Counted from the first letter of the stretch, positions 25,806 through 35,844 are shown. The stretch: 64,000 nucleotides of DNA from Winogradskyella sp. MH6 (GCF_022810765.1 NZ_CP094494.1:1860001-1924000); one strand, 5' to 3'. Made by a program: numbers and translations. Notes: generated from the letters alone by a model not told the origin.

Positions 25806-27092
25806 ATGTTATATCAAAGAAGTAGTGCTTTATTAAGAGAGGCACAACAAGTAATACCTGGTGGAGTTAATTCGCCAGTAAGAGCATTTAATGCTGTTGG
25901 TGGTACTCCAATTTTTGCCAAATCAGCAAAAGGTGCTTATGTCTACGATGAAGACGGAAATCGTTTTATAGATTATATAAATTCTTGGGGACCAATGTTA
26001 TTGGGTCATGCGTTTCCGCCAGTTGTGGATGCTGTGATAGAAAAAACCAAGGAGGGGACTTCCTTCGGAATGCCAACAGCATTAGAAACAGAGATTGCTG
26101 AGCTTGCAGTATCCATGGTACCTAACATTGATAAAATTCGTTTTGTTAATTCTGGTACAGAAGCCTGTATGAGTGCTATCCGTTTAGCAAGAGGTTATAC
26201 TAAAAAAGATAAGATTATAAAATTTGCTGGCTGTTATCATGGTCATAGTGATTCTTTCTTAATTGCTGCAGGTAGTGGTGCCGTTACGTTTGGTACACCC
26301 AATAGTCCTGGAGTAACTCAAGGAACTGCTAAGGATACACTTTTGGCAACGTATAATGATATTGAAAATGTAAAATCATTAGTTGAAGCGAATAAAGGTG
26401 AAATTGCTGCTATCATTGTAGAGCCAGTAGCAGGTAATATGGGTTGTATTCCACCAGTTGAAGGGTTTTTAGAAGGTTTAAGAACAATTTGTGATGCAAA
26501 CGATATGCTTTTAATTTTTGATGAAGTAATGACGGGTTTTAGACTCGCTAAAGGAGGTGTACAAGAATTAAAAGAAATAAATGCTGATATTGTATGTTTT
26601 GGTAAAGTTGTAGGAGGTGGATTGCCTGTAGGAGCTTTTGCAGCAAGAGATGAAATAATGAATTATTTAGCACCTTTAGGGCCAGTTTATCAAGCAGGAA
26701 CTTTAAGCGGTAACCCATTAGCTATGGCTGCTGGACTAGCAATGCTTAAGGCAATTAATACAGATAAAGGTTTAATGAATAGGCTAGAAGAGAAGACAAA
26801 ATATCTTCATAATGGTATAGCTGAGGCCTTAAATAAAAATGGAGTGCTGCATTCTATAAATAGAATTGGTTCTATGATTTCTGTTCATTTTTCAGAAGAG
26901 CCTGTATTAGATTTTGAAAGTGCAGCAAAAGGAAATAATGATACTTTTAAAAAATTCTTTCATGGTATGCTGAATAGAGGTGTATATATTGCACCAAGTG
27001 CTTTTGAAACATGGTTTATTACAGATGCTTTAACCTATCAAGATTTAAATGAAACTATCGCAGCGGTTGAGGAAGTTGCAAAAGAGTTGTAA
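25806..27092 (+). CDS. hemL: Glutamate-1-semialdehyde 2,1-aminomutase
   Basis: Makes 5-aminolevulinate from glutamate-1-semialdehyde for haem and other tetrapyrroles (C5 pathway, cytoplasmic). It is 428 residues, family length. The PLP lysine is Lys267 in [31 protein letters not shown] (115-130), CYHGHSD (143-149) and [10 protein letters not shown] (237-246) are the expected boxes. It is the last gene of the three-gene run, followed by a strong terminator. Confidence 0.97.
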   Translation: MLYQRSSALLREAQQVIPGGVNSPVRAFNAVGGTPIFAKSAKGAYVYDEDGNRFIDYINSWGPMLLGHAFPPVVDAVIEKTKEGTSFGMPTALETEIAELAVSMVPNIDKIRFVNSGTEACMSAIRLARGYTKKDKIIKFAGCYHGHSDSFLIAAGSGAVTFGTPNSPGVTQGTAKDTLLATYNDIENVKSLVEANKGEIAAIIVEPVAGNMGCIPPVEGFLEGLRTICDANDMLLIFDEVMTGFRLAKGGVQELKEINADIVCFGKVVGGGLPVGAFAARDEIMNYLAPLGPVYQAGTLSGNPLAMAAGLAMLKAINTDKGLMNRLEEKTKYLHNGIAEALNKNGVLHSINRIGSMISVHFSEEPVLDFESAAKGNNDTFKKFFHGMLNRGVYIAPSAFETWFITDALTYQDLNETIAAVEEVAKEL

Positions 27093-27097
27093 TAAAA

Positions 27098-27125
27098 AAA
27101 AGCTTCGCATTAGCGAAGCTTTTCT
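27098..27125. terminator. Bidirectional terminator between hemL and the Spy-like genes
   Basis: AAAAGCTTCGC-ATTA-GCGAAGCTTTT with A- and T-tracts on both sides. It serves hemL (plus) and the convergent small secreted protein gene (minus). Confidence 0.9.
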
Positions 27126-27145
27126 GTTTTTTATATCAATATTAA

Positions 27146-27493
27146 CTACTGCAAATTCTTTAAGTTTTCCTCAAAGTAAGTTTTGTAGCTTTCGTATTGT
27201 GCTTCATTTAAAATGTCTTGCATCTTAGTGTCTAAAAGCGTTTTTATTTTCTTAACAGCATCTTCTTTTACAACTGTAGCATTTTTTAAATCTAAAGTAG
27301 CTTGAGTAAACTCTTGTAAAGCCAAATAGATTTGGTCTTTTTGGTTATTGTCGCACTTTGTAAGCTTTACTAATTCTTCGGTTTTTTCAGATGCTTTTTT
27401 GTTTACTTCTATTTTGTTTGATTGCGCCATAAGCGATCCAGTTCCTAAGAACATTGCAAAAACAAATAAACCTAATGTAATTATCTTTTTCAT
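27146..27493 (-). CDS. Small secreted helical protein, Spy/CpxP-like
   Basis: A 115-residue exported protein: signal peptide MKKIITLGLFVFAMFLGTGSLMA, then a Lys/Glu-rich, mostly helical body with EKTEELVKLTKCDNNQK and ILNEAQYESYKTYFEE. The pattern (helix, a run of charged residues, then L-x-x-x-Q-x-x-x-Y) recalls the periplasmic chaperone fold of Spy/CpxP, though the LTxxQ motifs are weak. The function is not known. It is parallel to a similar gene 79 bp upstream, suggesting an old duplication or a shared role in the periplasm. Confidence 0.7.
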   Translation of the reverse strand: MKKIITLGLFVFAMFLGTGSLMAQSNKIEVNKKASEKTEELVKLTKCDNNQKDQIYLALQEFTQATLDLKNATVVKEDAVKKIKTLLDTKMQDILNEAQYESYKTYFEENLKNLQ

Positions 27494-27572
27494 TGTGGAT
27501 TGTTTAGTTAAATAGGTTACTAAAATAATAATTTTATTTAAACCTTTGCTGTTTTATTCTTCCAAGAAGAAA

Positions 27573-28025
27573 TTAATTCTTTACTCTTAGCTTTTTTTGC
27601 TTGGTTTTTAGGGCTTCAGAAGTTTCTTTTTGATAAATTTCTAATTGTTTTGCTGTTAGAACTTCTTTCAGTTTAGAGTTTAAAGCCTCATTGTTACCAT
27701 TTTTTTGTTTGGCTATTTTTTGTTTAATCTCTTCTCTGTTTTCTTTGTTTTTTGATTTAATCAAAGTTTTTATTTTTTCTTTTTCCTTTAGTTCATTTTC
27801 AAAATGATTTAGAAAAATATCATAAACTCTAGCCTCTTGCTCAGAAGTAAGTTCTAATTGTTTGGAAAGCTTTTGGGTTTCGGTTTTAGCTAATGTTTTA
27901 GCATTGTTACCTTGTGTTAACTTTTGCTGCTCTGTCTTAGATGTTTCCTTTTTAACTACTATTTTTTCTTGTGCGCTTAAGTTAAGTGCTACAAATGAGA
28001 GGAGGATTAGAATTAAATTTTTCAT
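27573..28025 (-). CDS. Small secreted Lys/Glu-rich protein, Spy/CpxP-like
   Basis: A 150-residue protein: signal peptide MKNLILILLSFVALNLSAQ, then a strongly charged helical body. KQLELTSEQEARVYDIFLNH and LKEVLTAKQLEIYQKE are two LTxxQ-like repeats of the Spy/CpxP type, about 60 residues apart as in that fold. The stretch between them is very rich in Lys and Glu (KEKEKIKTLIKSKNKENREE). It is probably periplasmic. It lies upstream of the related 115-residue gene on the same strand. Confidence 0.72.
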   Translation of the reverse strand: MKNLILILLSFVALNLSAQEKIVVKKETSKTEQQKLTQGNNAKTLAKTETQKLSKQLELTSEQEARVYDIFLNHFENELKEKEKIKTLIKSKNKENREEIKQKIAKQKNGNNEALNSKLKEVLTAKQLEIYQKETSEALKTKQKKLRVKN

Positions 28026-28119
28026 CTTTAACTGATTTATGGTGTTAGAACACTAAAAATAGTGATTTTAAATTGGTAGTTATCAATAATAAAGAGATAT
28101 TGTATAAAATTTTATCTAT

Positions 28120-28153
28120 AAAAAAGGCTTCAAGTTAACTTGAAGCCTTTTTG
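28120..28153 (-). terminator. Terminator after the zinc metalloprotease gene
   Basis: AAAAAGGCTTCAAGTT/AACTTGAAGCCTTTTT, a long perfect palindrome 20 bp beyond the metalloprotease stop (minus strand), with T-tracts on both strands. Confidence 0.88.
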
Positions 28154-28172
28154 AAATATTATTTATCTCAGA

Positions 28173-30659
28173 TTATTTAGGATCCAAAATATCGTTGATA
28201 CGTTCTATCGCATCAGCAATATGAATTCTACTCATAGCATCTCCACCACGAGCAGAGCGTAATTGACTTCTTAAGGTCTTTAACTCTGCTCTAACAACTG
28301 CTCTAATGTCAGACTGACTTGTATTAACGGCAGTAGCTTTCATGTAAGGGCTAGGTGATCTTCCACTTTGGTTTTCAGCAGTCATTAAATATGCCAAACG
28401 ATCTATATGAGCACGTTGTAAATTACGACGGTAAGTGTCTATTTTCTTACCAGTACGTAATTCGCTCCAAATACCTTTGCGTAAATCGCTCATCATGTCT
28501 GTTAAAGCATATGCGTTACTATCGTAGGTGTGTGCTTCGGTTAAGCGCTGCATTTTACCTAAGCTTAAGATGTTGTTCAATGTTCTTGCTTGTAAAGCAC
28601 GCACGCGCTCTACAGAACCAGAATACTCTATACGGTCAAAGATATTTTCGTCGATTAACCACTCAGGAGTTGTAAATAAATTATCTTGAATAAACTGCAT
28701 TGCTTCTTTTTGATGTGCTTTTGGCACTGGAGTATAAACAGCACCTTCTTGATCTGCTGTTTTATAATATTCATAAACTCCACCAATGTTATTAGAAACA
28801 TGTCCCATGTAACGGTTGAATTGCGAAACTACATGACCGTACATTTCTTCTAAATCATCATAATCTTCACCAGCTTCTGTAGTCCACTCAATTAATTTAG
28901 GAACAATGCGCTTAAGGTTTTTGATGCCATATTCACTAGCAAGCATGGCATTGTCACCTAAGTCTTCAGTTTGAGAACTAGGATCGTGAATATCACCTAC
29001 TTGTTGATGTCCAAAACGAAACATTGGGTCGCCAGCGTGCTCTGTAATCCATTCGTTTAGGATTGGTTTTTCTTCTTCAGCAGTTTTATCTAAAATAGGT
29101 CTGTAACCCCAAGCAATAGCATACATATCATAAATACCAATATTTGGCATTAAAGCCACACCTTCATCACCTGGTTGTGCAACATAATTGAAACGTGCAT
29201 AATCCATTATAGAAGGTGCAGTTCCAAATTTTTGAGTAAACTCAGCATCTCTAAGTTTTTCAACAGGATAAGCAACACTACTTCCCATGTTGTGCGGTAA
29301 TCCTAAAGTGTGCCCAACCTCATGTGCTGATACAAAACGAATCAAACGTCCCATAACTTCATCTTTAAACTGAGGACTCTGTGCATCTGGATTAATAGCT
29401 GCAGTTTGAACAAAGAACCAACCACGTAATAAAGACATTACGTTATGGTACCAGTTAATGTCACTTTCTAAAATTTCACCAGTTCTTGGGTCACTTACGT
29501 GAGGTCCGTTTGCATTAGGAATCGGAGATGCCAAATAACGCACTACAGAATAGCGTACGTCTTCTGGACTCCACTCAGGATCTTCTTCAACAGATGGTGG
29601 ATCTTTAGCAATTATAGCTTCCTTAAAGCCTGCTTCTTCAAAGGCAACTTGCCAATCTTCAATACCTTGCTTAATATATTTTCTCCATTTTTCTGGAGTC
29701 GCTCTATCGATGTAATAAACGATTTGCTTCTTAGGAACTACTAACTCTCCTCGTTTAAACTTTTCAATATCCTCATCTCTAACTTCAAGTCTCCAACGAT
29801 CTAGATAAGTTAGGGTTTTGCTTTTTTGATCTTCTAAACCATAATCGGTTGTACCACTTGTAAACCAACCTACACGCTCATCAAAATAACGACGCTTCAT
29901 TGGGTTGTCTGGTAACAAAATCATAGAGTTATTAATCTCAATAGAAATACTTCCTGTACTCCAGTTTGAAGGAGGAGAACCAGCAGCATACGTTTTTACA
30001 TGGCGAGCTTCAATGTTTCTAGGGTAACTTTTAATAGTTTCAATAAAAGACTTGTCACTTTCTAATCTTGTAACCTTGTAAGGCATTCTTCTAAACTGAG
30101 GAAGACCAAGTGATTTTACATCTTTTTCAAATAAAGGTGTAGCATCGATAACGGTACTTGTAGAATCTTTGCTGTAAGCTTGTATAGGGAATGTAAATAA
30201 TACAGGCTCAAAATTAGAGTTTTTTACAGCTTCGTTTACAGGTAGAGAATCTGCGGCTGTAACATTATAAGAGACTACACGAAGCACTACTTTATGACCT
30301 TTCTTTTCCCAGCGTAAAACCTGCTCGTTTTGTTTGCCTCCACCAAAACCAAGTCCACTAGCCGTTTTTGCTATACGCGTTACCATCAACATTTCTCTAT
30401 CAAAAAGAGAATCTGGTATTTCATAGTAAAACTTATCGTCTAATGAATGTACTGTAAATAAACCTTCGTCGCTTTTAGCGTCTTTTGTAATTATCTTGTT
30501 ATAAGGTTGTGGGTCGTTTTTTCCTGGTTTCTTTCCAGCTGGTTTTGCCATTGCAGTGGCATCTGTTTTCTTAGATTTGTTGGCTTTTTTGGCTGTAGAA
30601 CAAGAAAATGCTAAAAAAGCCGAAGCTACGAAGAGTAGCTTAATGGATTGTTGTTTCAC
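28173..30659 (-). CDS. Zinc-dependent metalloprotease lipoprotein (DUF5117/DUF5118 type)
   Basis: An 828-residue envelope lipoprotein with lipobox AFSC (Cys20) after MKQQSIKLLFVASAFL. A DUF5118/DUF5117-like N-terminal part (about 50-320) precedes a metzincin-like catalytic site HEVGHTLGLPH (His446, Glu447, His450, His456), followed by SIMDYARFNYVAQPGD, whose SIMDY resembles a Met-turn. The C-terminal part (about 560-828) is the DUF5117-associated helical region. This family is abundant in Bacteroidetes, but its substrates are unknown; it probably faces the periplasm or the surface. It is monocistronic with its own terminator. Confidence 0.92.
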   Translation of the reverse strand: MKQQSIKLLFVASAFLAFSCSTAKKANKSKKTDATAMAKPAGKKPGKNDPQPYNKIITKDAKSDEGLFTVHSLDDKFYYEIPDSLFDREMLMVTRIAKTASGLGFGGGKQNEQVLRWEKKGHKVVLRVVSYNVTAADSLPVNEAVKNSNFEPVLFTFPIQAYSKDSTSTVIDATPLFEKDVKSLGLPQFRRMPYKVTRLESDKSFIETIKSYPRNIEARHVKTYAAGSPPSNWSTGSISIEINNSMILLPDNPMKRRYFDERVGWFTSGTTDYGLEDQKSKTLTYLDRWRLEVRDEDIEKFKRGELVVPKKQIVYYIDRATPEKWRKYIKQGIEDWQVAFEEAGFKEAIIAKDPPSVEEDPEWSPEDVRYSVVRYLASPIPNANGPHVSDPRTGEILESDINWYHNVMSLLRGWFFVQTAAINPDAQSPQFKDEVMGRLIRFVSAHEVGHTLGLPHNMGSSVAYPVEKLRDAEFTQKFGTAPSIMDYARFNYVAQPGDEGVALMPNIGIYDMYAIAWGYRPILDKTAEEEKPILNEWITEHAGDPMFRFGHQQVGDIHDPSSQTEDLGDNAMLASEYGIKNLKRIVPKLIEWTTEAGEDYDDLEEMYGHVVSQFNRYMGHVSNNIGGVYEYYKTADQEGAVYTPVPKAHQKEAMQFIQDNLFTTPEWLIDENIFDRIEYSGSVERVRALQARTLNNILSLGKMQRLTEAHTYDSNAYALTDMMSDLRKGIWSELRTGKKIDTYRRNLQRAHIDRLAYLMTAENQSGRSPSPYMKATAVNTSQSDIRAVVRAELKTLRSQLRSARGGDAMSRIHIADAIERINDILDPK

Positions 30660-30753
30660 TTTGAGTCGGTTTTAAAAAATTTGCATGAAAATAAGGATTC
30701 TATTAAGAATCTTTCAGTTTTATAATCTATTTTATATTTTTTTTAACGCAAGC

Positions 30754-32004
30754 TTAAAGTGTTTGTAAGTAAGCTCTAAGGAGCTCTACACCCTCTGCGT
30801 GGATTATAGTTGTGCCAATAAATGGCATACTGAAATCTTGACTATATTCAGAAATTCTTAATGAAATACTAGACTTTCTTTCAACAATATTAGAATCCTC
30901 TAGAGATGTTTCAAAAGCTAAACGTAGCGTAGATTGAACTTCGCAGGTGCCTCCTTCTATATGGCAATGTGCACAGTTAATATCAAAATAAGATCTGGCT
31001 CTGTCTTCGAGCGATTCTGAAGTGTCTTGCCAATTAACTATAGAAGAGACCTCAGTACTACTTGATACACCAGTTAGGCGTTGCCTGTTTATAAACTCAT
31101 CCAATTGGTTGACTCCATCAACGTTAAAATTCATGTTTCTAAGTTTTGGGCCAATTGGTGTTATGTCCTCATAGGTGTGATGGCACGTGAAGCAATCTGT
31201 GTTAGTTGGTATTTCATAATCAACTGAGTTTGTTTCTCCATTTACATCTATCCAAATTACAGGTACAATACTTCCATTTAAATCTAATGTAGCTTCATTT
31301 TGTTCTGCGTTCCATTTGTAATCTCCGGTTTCCCAGGCTCCATTAATTTTTATGAGAACGCGTGTTTCTACAATTATTCTGCCAAGTGATAAATCGCGCT
31401 CGTCAATATTGTAATAAAATGTTTTTGCAATAACAGTATTATCTGGAAAAATAGGTAAACCATCACCATCGTATTGCATTGTAGTATTTTCAGGTAGAGC
31501 AACTAATCGTTGTTTATGCGCATAATCGGTAAATAGTTGTGTGTTGAGCTCATATTTAAACGCTCGCGATGAAATGTTTAAATCTCCAAGATTTCCTGAA
31601 AATAAATTTAATTCTGAAAGATTTGGTCTAAACTCTGGTACTACAGGTAACGTTTCTGTTGTAAAACTTAAGACGTCTGAAAATAAACTAGAGTTATTTG
31701 TAGAACAAACAGCCTGAACATAAACATCGTATGTTGTTTCTGGATTTAAGTTAGATAAAGTTGTTGATGTCATAGTTTCAACAACCATAGTTCCTGAACC
31801 TAAAACAAAGCCAGATTCTCCGTATTCTACGATATAAGAATCACTTCCGTTTGGATCTGTCCAGTTAATTGTTGCAATAGAAGTGGTAATATTAGTTGCA
31901 ATAACATTTGTTATTTCTAGACATGCATCTACAGTATCGTCATCTTTTTTACATGAAAAAACAACGAAGCAGATTAAGATTAAAAAAGTGATTTTTTTGA
32001 TCAT
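30754..32004 (-). CDS. Lipoprotein with FN3 domain and two c-type haem motifs
   Basis: A 416-residue lipoprotein (lipobox FSC, Cys18, in ICFVVFSCKKDDD). An FN3 domain (about 28-118: TSIATINWTDPNGSDSYIVE, ETTYDVYVQAV) leads into a domain like the SO2930-type dihaem cytochromes (about 125-416). It has two CxxCH motifs, CFTCH (271-275) and CAHCH (344-348), and a conserved FPDNTVIAKTF segment. Expected to bind two covalent haems outside the inner membrane and carry electrons or act as a peroxidase-like redox protein. No oxidase or dehydrogenase partner is adjacent, so its role is open. Confidence 0.82.
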   Translation of the reverse strand: MIKKITFLILICFVVFSCKKDDDTVDACLEITNVIATNITTSIATINWTDPNGSDSYIVEYGESGFVLGSGTMVVETMTSTTLSNLNPETTYDVYVQAVCSTNNSSLFSDVLSFTTETLPVVPEFRPNLSELNLFSGNLGDLNISSRAFKYELNTQLFTDYAHKQRLVALPENTTMQYDGDGLPIFPDNTVIAKTFYYNIDERDLSLGRIIVETRVLIKINGAWETGDYKWNAEQNEATLDLNGSIVPVIWIDVNGETNSVDYEIPTNTDCFTCHHTYEDITPIGPKLRNMNFNVDGVNQLDEFINRQRLTGVSSSTEVSSIVNWQDTSESLEDRARSYFDINCAHCHIEGGTCEVQSTLRLAFETSLEDSNIVERKSSISLRISEYSQDFSMPFIGTTIIHAEGVELLRAYLQTL

Positions 32005-32161
32005 AGCTTAAGAGAATTATTCATTAGCGTGGATGTGAAAATAGTAAAAAAGTACAGAACTGCAAATCCTTAGGTTTCATAACAATGAATCAATTTAACA
32101 AAACCATTATGATGTAACATAATGATGTTTATTTTTACGACAAGGTAAAAAAAGCATAAAT

Positions 32162-33565
32162 ATGTATTTTGTAATATTTGGGGTTAGAGACTCAAAACTA
32201 AAAAGTAAACCTGTTGCTGGTAATACAACTTGTTCAAAGTGCAATAGTGTTGGGTCTTTTGATGTTAAAGGAACTGCAAGTTATTTTCATCTATTTTGGA
32301 TTCCGATAATTCCATTAATGAAAGAAATTGAATTTGTGTGTAGAAATTGTGGTCAGCACCATTACAAAAAAACAGCACCAAAATCACTGTTGGCTAGTTA
32401 CAACACAATGCCTCTGAAAAGACCATGGTGGCATTTTTTGGTTTTGGCTTTTTTGGCCTATAAAATAGTATCTTTATTAATAGTTTTGGCTTACTATGAA
32501 GTTGATTCCATGATTCAGAAAAGTGAGAATGAAACGAAAATTGAGAATCAGAATCAAGAACGACAATTTCATCTAGAGCAATTAAATGCTGACTTTGCTA
32601 ATGCTAGTAACTCACCTTTATTTGAGAAAGATTCAATATCTTATTTATTGCATACAAAAGTTGATTTTGGTAATTATGAAATAAATGGCGATGAGGTAAA
32701 GATAAATTCTACTGTTAAGAATAATATGATATTAACCTTATTTCAAATCGATAAATTTAATATTGTTGAGACGGCAGATCAATATCTTTTTTTGAAGGAT
32801 GTAAGAGATATTATAAATAAATCTTATGAGCAGCCATTTAACGTTTTTATTGGAGTTAAAAGTATTGATGGACAATTGTTTGTGTCATCTGCCAATAGTA
32901 ATATAGAAACATACGATTTTGTAAAAAATTCAGATTATTACAATTATCCTTTTAAGCATTATTATGAGAATGATAGTGTGTCAACTTACAATATAATAAG
33001 TAGGCGAGAGCACGATAAATTACTATACGAGTATGAAGGGAAATCCCAAAAACGAGTTGAGTTAGATACTACAAGACTACTAGATGTTTGGGGAAAAATT
33101 AATACTAAATTTAAGTTTAAATATAAGAGTAAAATAGATCCATTACCTAAAAAGGTTTTCTTGGAATCTTCTGAAACTCTACTTCCTGAAGATTTGAGGT
33201 TCTTTTTTAAATATCAAAATCTTAATGGTCCTTTTGTCAAACTGGGAGAGCTCAAGGTGCGTTTACAACAATTAAGCTATGTGTTTTACAATACTCCAAT
33301 CGGAAAATTACAAGACAAAAGCTACAAGGACAGTTCAAAACGAGTAGTTTCTTTATATAGTTCTCCAAGATGGTTGCCTTTTTATGAGGATTATACCTAT
33401 AAATATGCTATGGATTTATTGCCTGATGAAAATGGCTATATAGGTCAAATAGTACAACTAGGACAAAATGGAGAGCCTAGTAAATTTATTGCTAAAGATT
33501 TAGTAAGTTTTCTTGAACTGTATTTAAATGAAAAAGTTCCAACCGATATTGGTGATTGGAACTAA
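32162..33565 (+). CDS. Membrane protein with N-terminal zinc ribbon, unknown function
   Basis: 467 residues, not recognised beyond its parts. The N-terminal zinc ribbon has TTCSKCNSVG and FVCRNCGQHH (Cys24, Cys27, Cys60, Cys63), separated by a hydrophobic HLFWIPIIPLM segment as in zinc-ribbon membrane proteins of the zinc_ribbon_15 kind. A transmembrane helix follows (about 88-110), then a charged coiled stretch (115-140) and a large soluble C-terminal region without recognised motifs. It is transcribed alone and convergent with lysS. The N-terminus is probably cytoplasmic, so the large domain may be periplasmic; this is inference. Confidence 0.75.
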   Translation: MYFVIFGVRDSKLKSKPVAGNTTCSKCNSVGSFDVKGTASYFHLFWIPIIPLMKEIEFVCRNCGQHHYKKTAPKSLLASYNTMPLKRPWWHFLVLAFLAYKIVSLLIVLAYYEVDSMIQKSENETKIENQNQERQFHLEQLNADFANASNSPLFEKDSISYLLHTKVDFGNYEINGDEVKINSTVKNNMILTLFQIDKFNIVETADQYLFLKDVRDIINKSYEQPFNVFIGVKSIDGQLFVSSANSNIETYDFVKNSDYYNYPFKHYYENDSVSTYNIISRREHDKLLYEYEGKSQKRVELDTTRLLDVWGKINTKFKFKYKSKIDPLPKKVFLESSETLLPEDLRFFFKYQNLNGPFVKLGELKVRLQQLSYVFYNTPIGKLQDKSYKDSSKRVVSLYSSPRWLPFYEDYTYKYAMDLLPDENGYIGQIVQLGQNGEPSKFIAKDLVSFLELYLNEKVPTDIGDWN

Positions 33566-33625
33566 ATGTTTTCAACTTCGTTTAACAGCCTTAAATAACC
33601 CATTAAAAAATAGGATAAAGTAATT

Positions 33626-33655
33626 GTTTGTTGAGATTAAACCATCTCAACAAAC
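33626..33655. other. Perfect hairpin spanning the lysS stop codon
   Basis: GTTTGTTGAGA, 8-nt loop, TCTCAACAAAC: an 11-bp perfect stem that includes the last codons and stop of lysS. There is no good T-tract on either strand, so it may be a weak terminator or an mRNA 3'-end stabiliser. Confidence 0.5.
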
Positions 33656-35325
33656 AACCCTTCATCAGTCTTTTCAACTTTTGTTAAGCCGTGTTTTCCT
33701 AAGCCTTTTATGCCTTTATCCCATCCCTTATTACTTAAACCAGATTGTGTTTTAAGCTCGTTTAAGTCCATACGTTGCTCTTTTTTAAGAATCTCAAAAA
33801 TCGCTTTTTCGTTATCGCTTAAATCTACTTTTTTCTTCTCTGGTCGCATTTGCGGGAAGAACAATACTTCTTGTATACTTTGGTTGTTGGTTAAGAACAT
33901 AATCAATCTATCCATTCCAATTCCCATTCCAGAAGTTGGTGGCATACCGTATTCTAAAGCGCGTAAGAAGTCAAAATCAATAAACTCTGTAGCTTCATCA
34001 TCACCTTTCTGAGCTAGTTTTAATTGGTGCTCAAAACGCTCACGCTGATCTATTGGATCGTTAAGCTCAGAATATGCATTTGCGATTTCCTTACCACAAA
34101 CCATAAGCTCAAAGCGCTCTGTTAATTCAGGGTTTTCTCTGTGTTCTTTACACAACGGACTCATCTCTTTAGGGTAGTCTGTAATGAATGTTGGTTGTAT
34201 GTAGTTACCTTCACATTTTTCGCCAAAAATCTCATCAATCAGCTTGCCTTTACCCATTGTGTCGTCAACTTCAATACCCATGTCTTTTGCTGCAGTTCTA
34301 ATTTCAGCTTCAGTTTTATCATAGATGTCAAAACCTGTAAATTCTAAGATAGAATCTCGCATAGAAATACGCTTGTATGGTGCTTTAAAGTTAATTTTGT
34401 GCTCGCCAAACGTCGCTTCAGAAGTTCCGTTTACAGCAATAGCACAATGCTCTAGCAGCTTTTCGCAGAAGTCCATCATCCAGTTGTAATCCTTGTAGGC
34501 TACATAGATTTCCATTGCTGTAAACTCTGGATTATGAGTTCTGTCCATGCCTTCGTTACGGAAGTTTTTAGAGAACTCATACACACCTTCAAAACCACCA
34601 ACGATTAAACGCTTTAAGTAAAGCTCGTTAGCAATTCTCATATACAACGGAATGTCTAAAGTATTGTGATGTGTTACAAAAGGTCTCGCAGCTGCACCAC
34701 CAGGAATTGGTTGTAAGATTGGTGTTTCAACCTCAAAATAACCAGCATCATTAAAAAACTGACGCATAGCATTAAATAACTTTGTACGCTTTACAAACAC
34801 ATCTTTTACGTGCGGATTTACGGCCAAATCTGCATAACGTTGTCTGTAACGTTGCTCAGGATCTGTAAACGCATCGTAGGTTTTTCCGTCTTTTTGCTTT
34901 GGAATTGGTAATGGTTTTAAAGCTTTACTTAACAGTTTAAACTCCTTTACCATTACTGTTTTTTCACCCACTTTGGTGGTGAACAATTCGCCCTCAATAC
35001 CAATAAAATCACCTAAGTCGATTAATTTCTTAAAGACATCGTTGTACAACGATTTGTCTTCGCCTGGGCAAATTTCATCTCTGTTAAAATAGACTTGAAT
35101 ACGGCCTTCGCTATCTTGTAACTGTGCAAAAGAAGCCTTTCCTTGAACATTAATTGCCATAAGACGACCAGCTATAACCACCTGTTTACCTTCTTCGTAA
35201 TCAGATTTTATCTGTTTGGAAGTGTGCGTAACAGGATATAAATCGGCTGGATAAGGATTAATCCCTAAAGCACGAAGTTTTTCTAACTTTTGACGTCTTA
35301 CTAATTCTTGTTCTGAAAGTTGCAT
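33637..35325 (-). CDS. lysS: Lysyl-tRNA synthetase, class II, with C-terminal extension
   Basis: Charges tRNA-Lys. It is 562 residues. The OB-fold anticodon-binding domain is about 45-145, class II motif 2 is [15 protein letters not shown] (255-269), and motif 3 is [11 protein letters not shown] (from 468). After the usual end, a roughly 65-residue tail (498-562, [19 protein letters not shown] to GLFVEMV) looks like a small winged-helix; I believe such tails occur in Bacteroidetes LysRS. A TAATTTTG -7 box lies 22 bp upstream of the ATG. It is convergent with the zinc-ribbon gene. Confidence 0.96.
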   Translation of the reverse strand: MQLSEQELVRRQKLEKLRALGINPYPADLYPVTHTSKQIKSDYEEGKQVVIAGRLMAINVQGKASFAQLQDSEGRIQVYFNRDEICPGEDKSLYNDVFKKLIDLGDFIGIEGELFTTKVGEKTVMVKEFKLLSKALKPLPIPKQKDGKTYDAFTDPEQRYRQRYADLAVNPHVKDVFVKRTKLFNAMRQFFNDAGYFEVETPILQPIPGGAAARPFVTHHNTLDIPLYMRIANELYLKRLIVGGFEGVYEFSKNFRNEGMDRTHNPEFTAMEIYVAYKDYNWMMDFCEKLLEHCAIAVNGTSEATFGEHKINFKAPYKRISMRDSILEFTGFDIYDKTEAEIRTAAKDMGIEVDDTMGKGKLIDEIFGEKCEGNYIQPTFITDYPKEMSPLCKEHRENPELTERFELMVCGKEIANAYSELNDPIDQRERFEHQLKLAQKGDDEATEFIDFDFLRALEYGMPPTSGMGIGMDRLIMFLTNNQSIQEVLFFPQMRPEKKKVDLSDNEKAIFEILKKEQRMDLNELKTQSGLSNKGWDKGIKGLGKHGLTKVEKTDEGLFVEMV

Positions 35326-35346
35326 TTTTTAATTCATTTAAGACGG

Positions 35347-35354
35347 CAAAATTA
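35347..35354 (-). promoter_or_regulatory. -7 promoter box for lysS
   Basis: Minus-strand TAATTTTG matches TAnnTTTG, 22 bp upstream of the lysS ATG. The nearest -33 TTG is 23 nt away, wider than usual. Confidence 0.45.
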
Positions 35355-35390
35355 CGTTATTTATTTAAAGTATAAAACAAAGAAAACTGC

Positions 35391-35418
35391 TAAAGAACAA
35401 TAGTTTTTAGCAGTTTTT
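35391..35418 (-). terminator. Terminator after the DUF1573 gene
   Basis: Minus strand: AAAACTGCTAAA, short loop, TTTAGCAGTTTTC, 19 bp after the stop of the DUF1573 gene. It is also just upstream of the lysS promoter, insulating it. Confidence 0.8.
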
Positions 35419-35436
35419 ATTAAGGTGTGTTTCAAA

Positions 35437-35844
35437 TTACTTCGAGGCTATTATATTCCCTTTAATTTTCAAGATTTTGTTACCACCTTCAGCATTAGAA
35501 GTTACTGTAATGGTTTTTGTAAAAGCACCAAGTCTTTTAGTGTCATATTTAATTTTTAATTCTCCAGATTTCCCAGGTAAAATAGGTTCTTTTGAATAGC
35601 TTGGTACAGTACAGCCGCAACTGGTTTTTACGTTTGTAATTAATAAAGGAGCGTCACCTTCATTGGTAAAAGTAAACAATCGTGTGCCATCCGAATGTTG
35701 CTCTATGGTTCCATAATCGATGACCTCAGTTTCAAATGAAATGATGGCTACTTTACCTGTTTTACTTTCAATCTTACTAGAAGTTGCATTGAATAATCCT
35801 ACTGAAAGGATAAAAATTAGAATAGTGTTTACTGTTCGTTTCAT
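35437..35844 (-). CDS. DUF1573 periplasmic Ig-like protein
   Basis: A 135-residue exported protein. The chosen start is ATG at 35842-35844, because it gives a normal signal peptide (MKRTVNTILIFILSVGLFNA); an upstream in-frame ATG at 35883 would add 13 non-signal residues. The body shows the DUF1573 pattern: IDYGTIEQHSDGTRLFTFTN, then ITNVKTSCGCTVPSYSK (paired cysteines) and PGKSGELKIKYDT, an immunoglobulin-like beta sandwich. The role of the family is unknown; members are very common in Bacteroidetes. It stands alone with its own terminator. Confidence 0.88.
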   Translation of the reverse strand: MKRTVNTILIFILSVGLFNATSSKIESKTGKVAIISFETEVIDYGTIEQHSDGTRLFTFTNEGDAPLLITNVKTSCGCTVPSYSKEPILPGKSGELKIKYDTKRLGAFTKTITVTSNAEGGNKILKIKGNIIASK

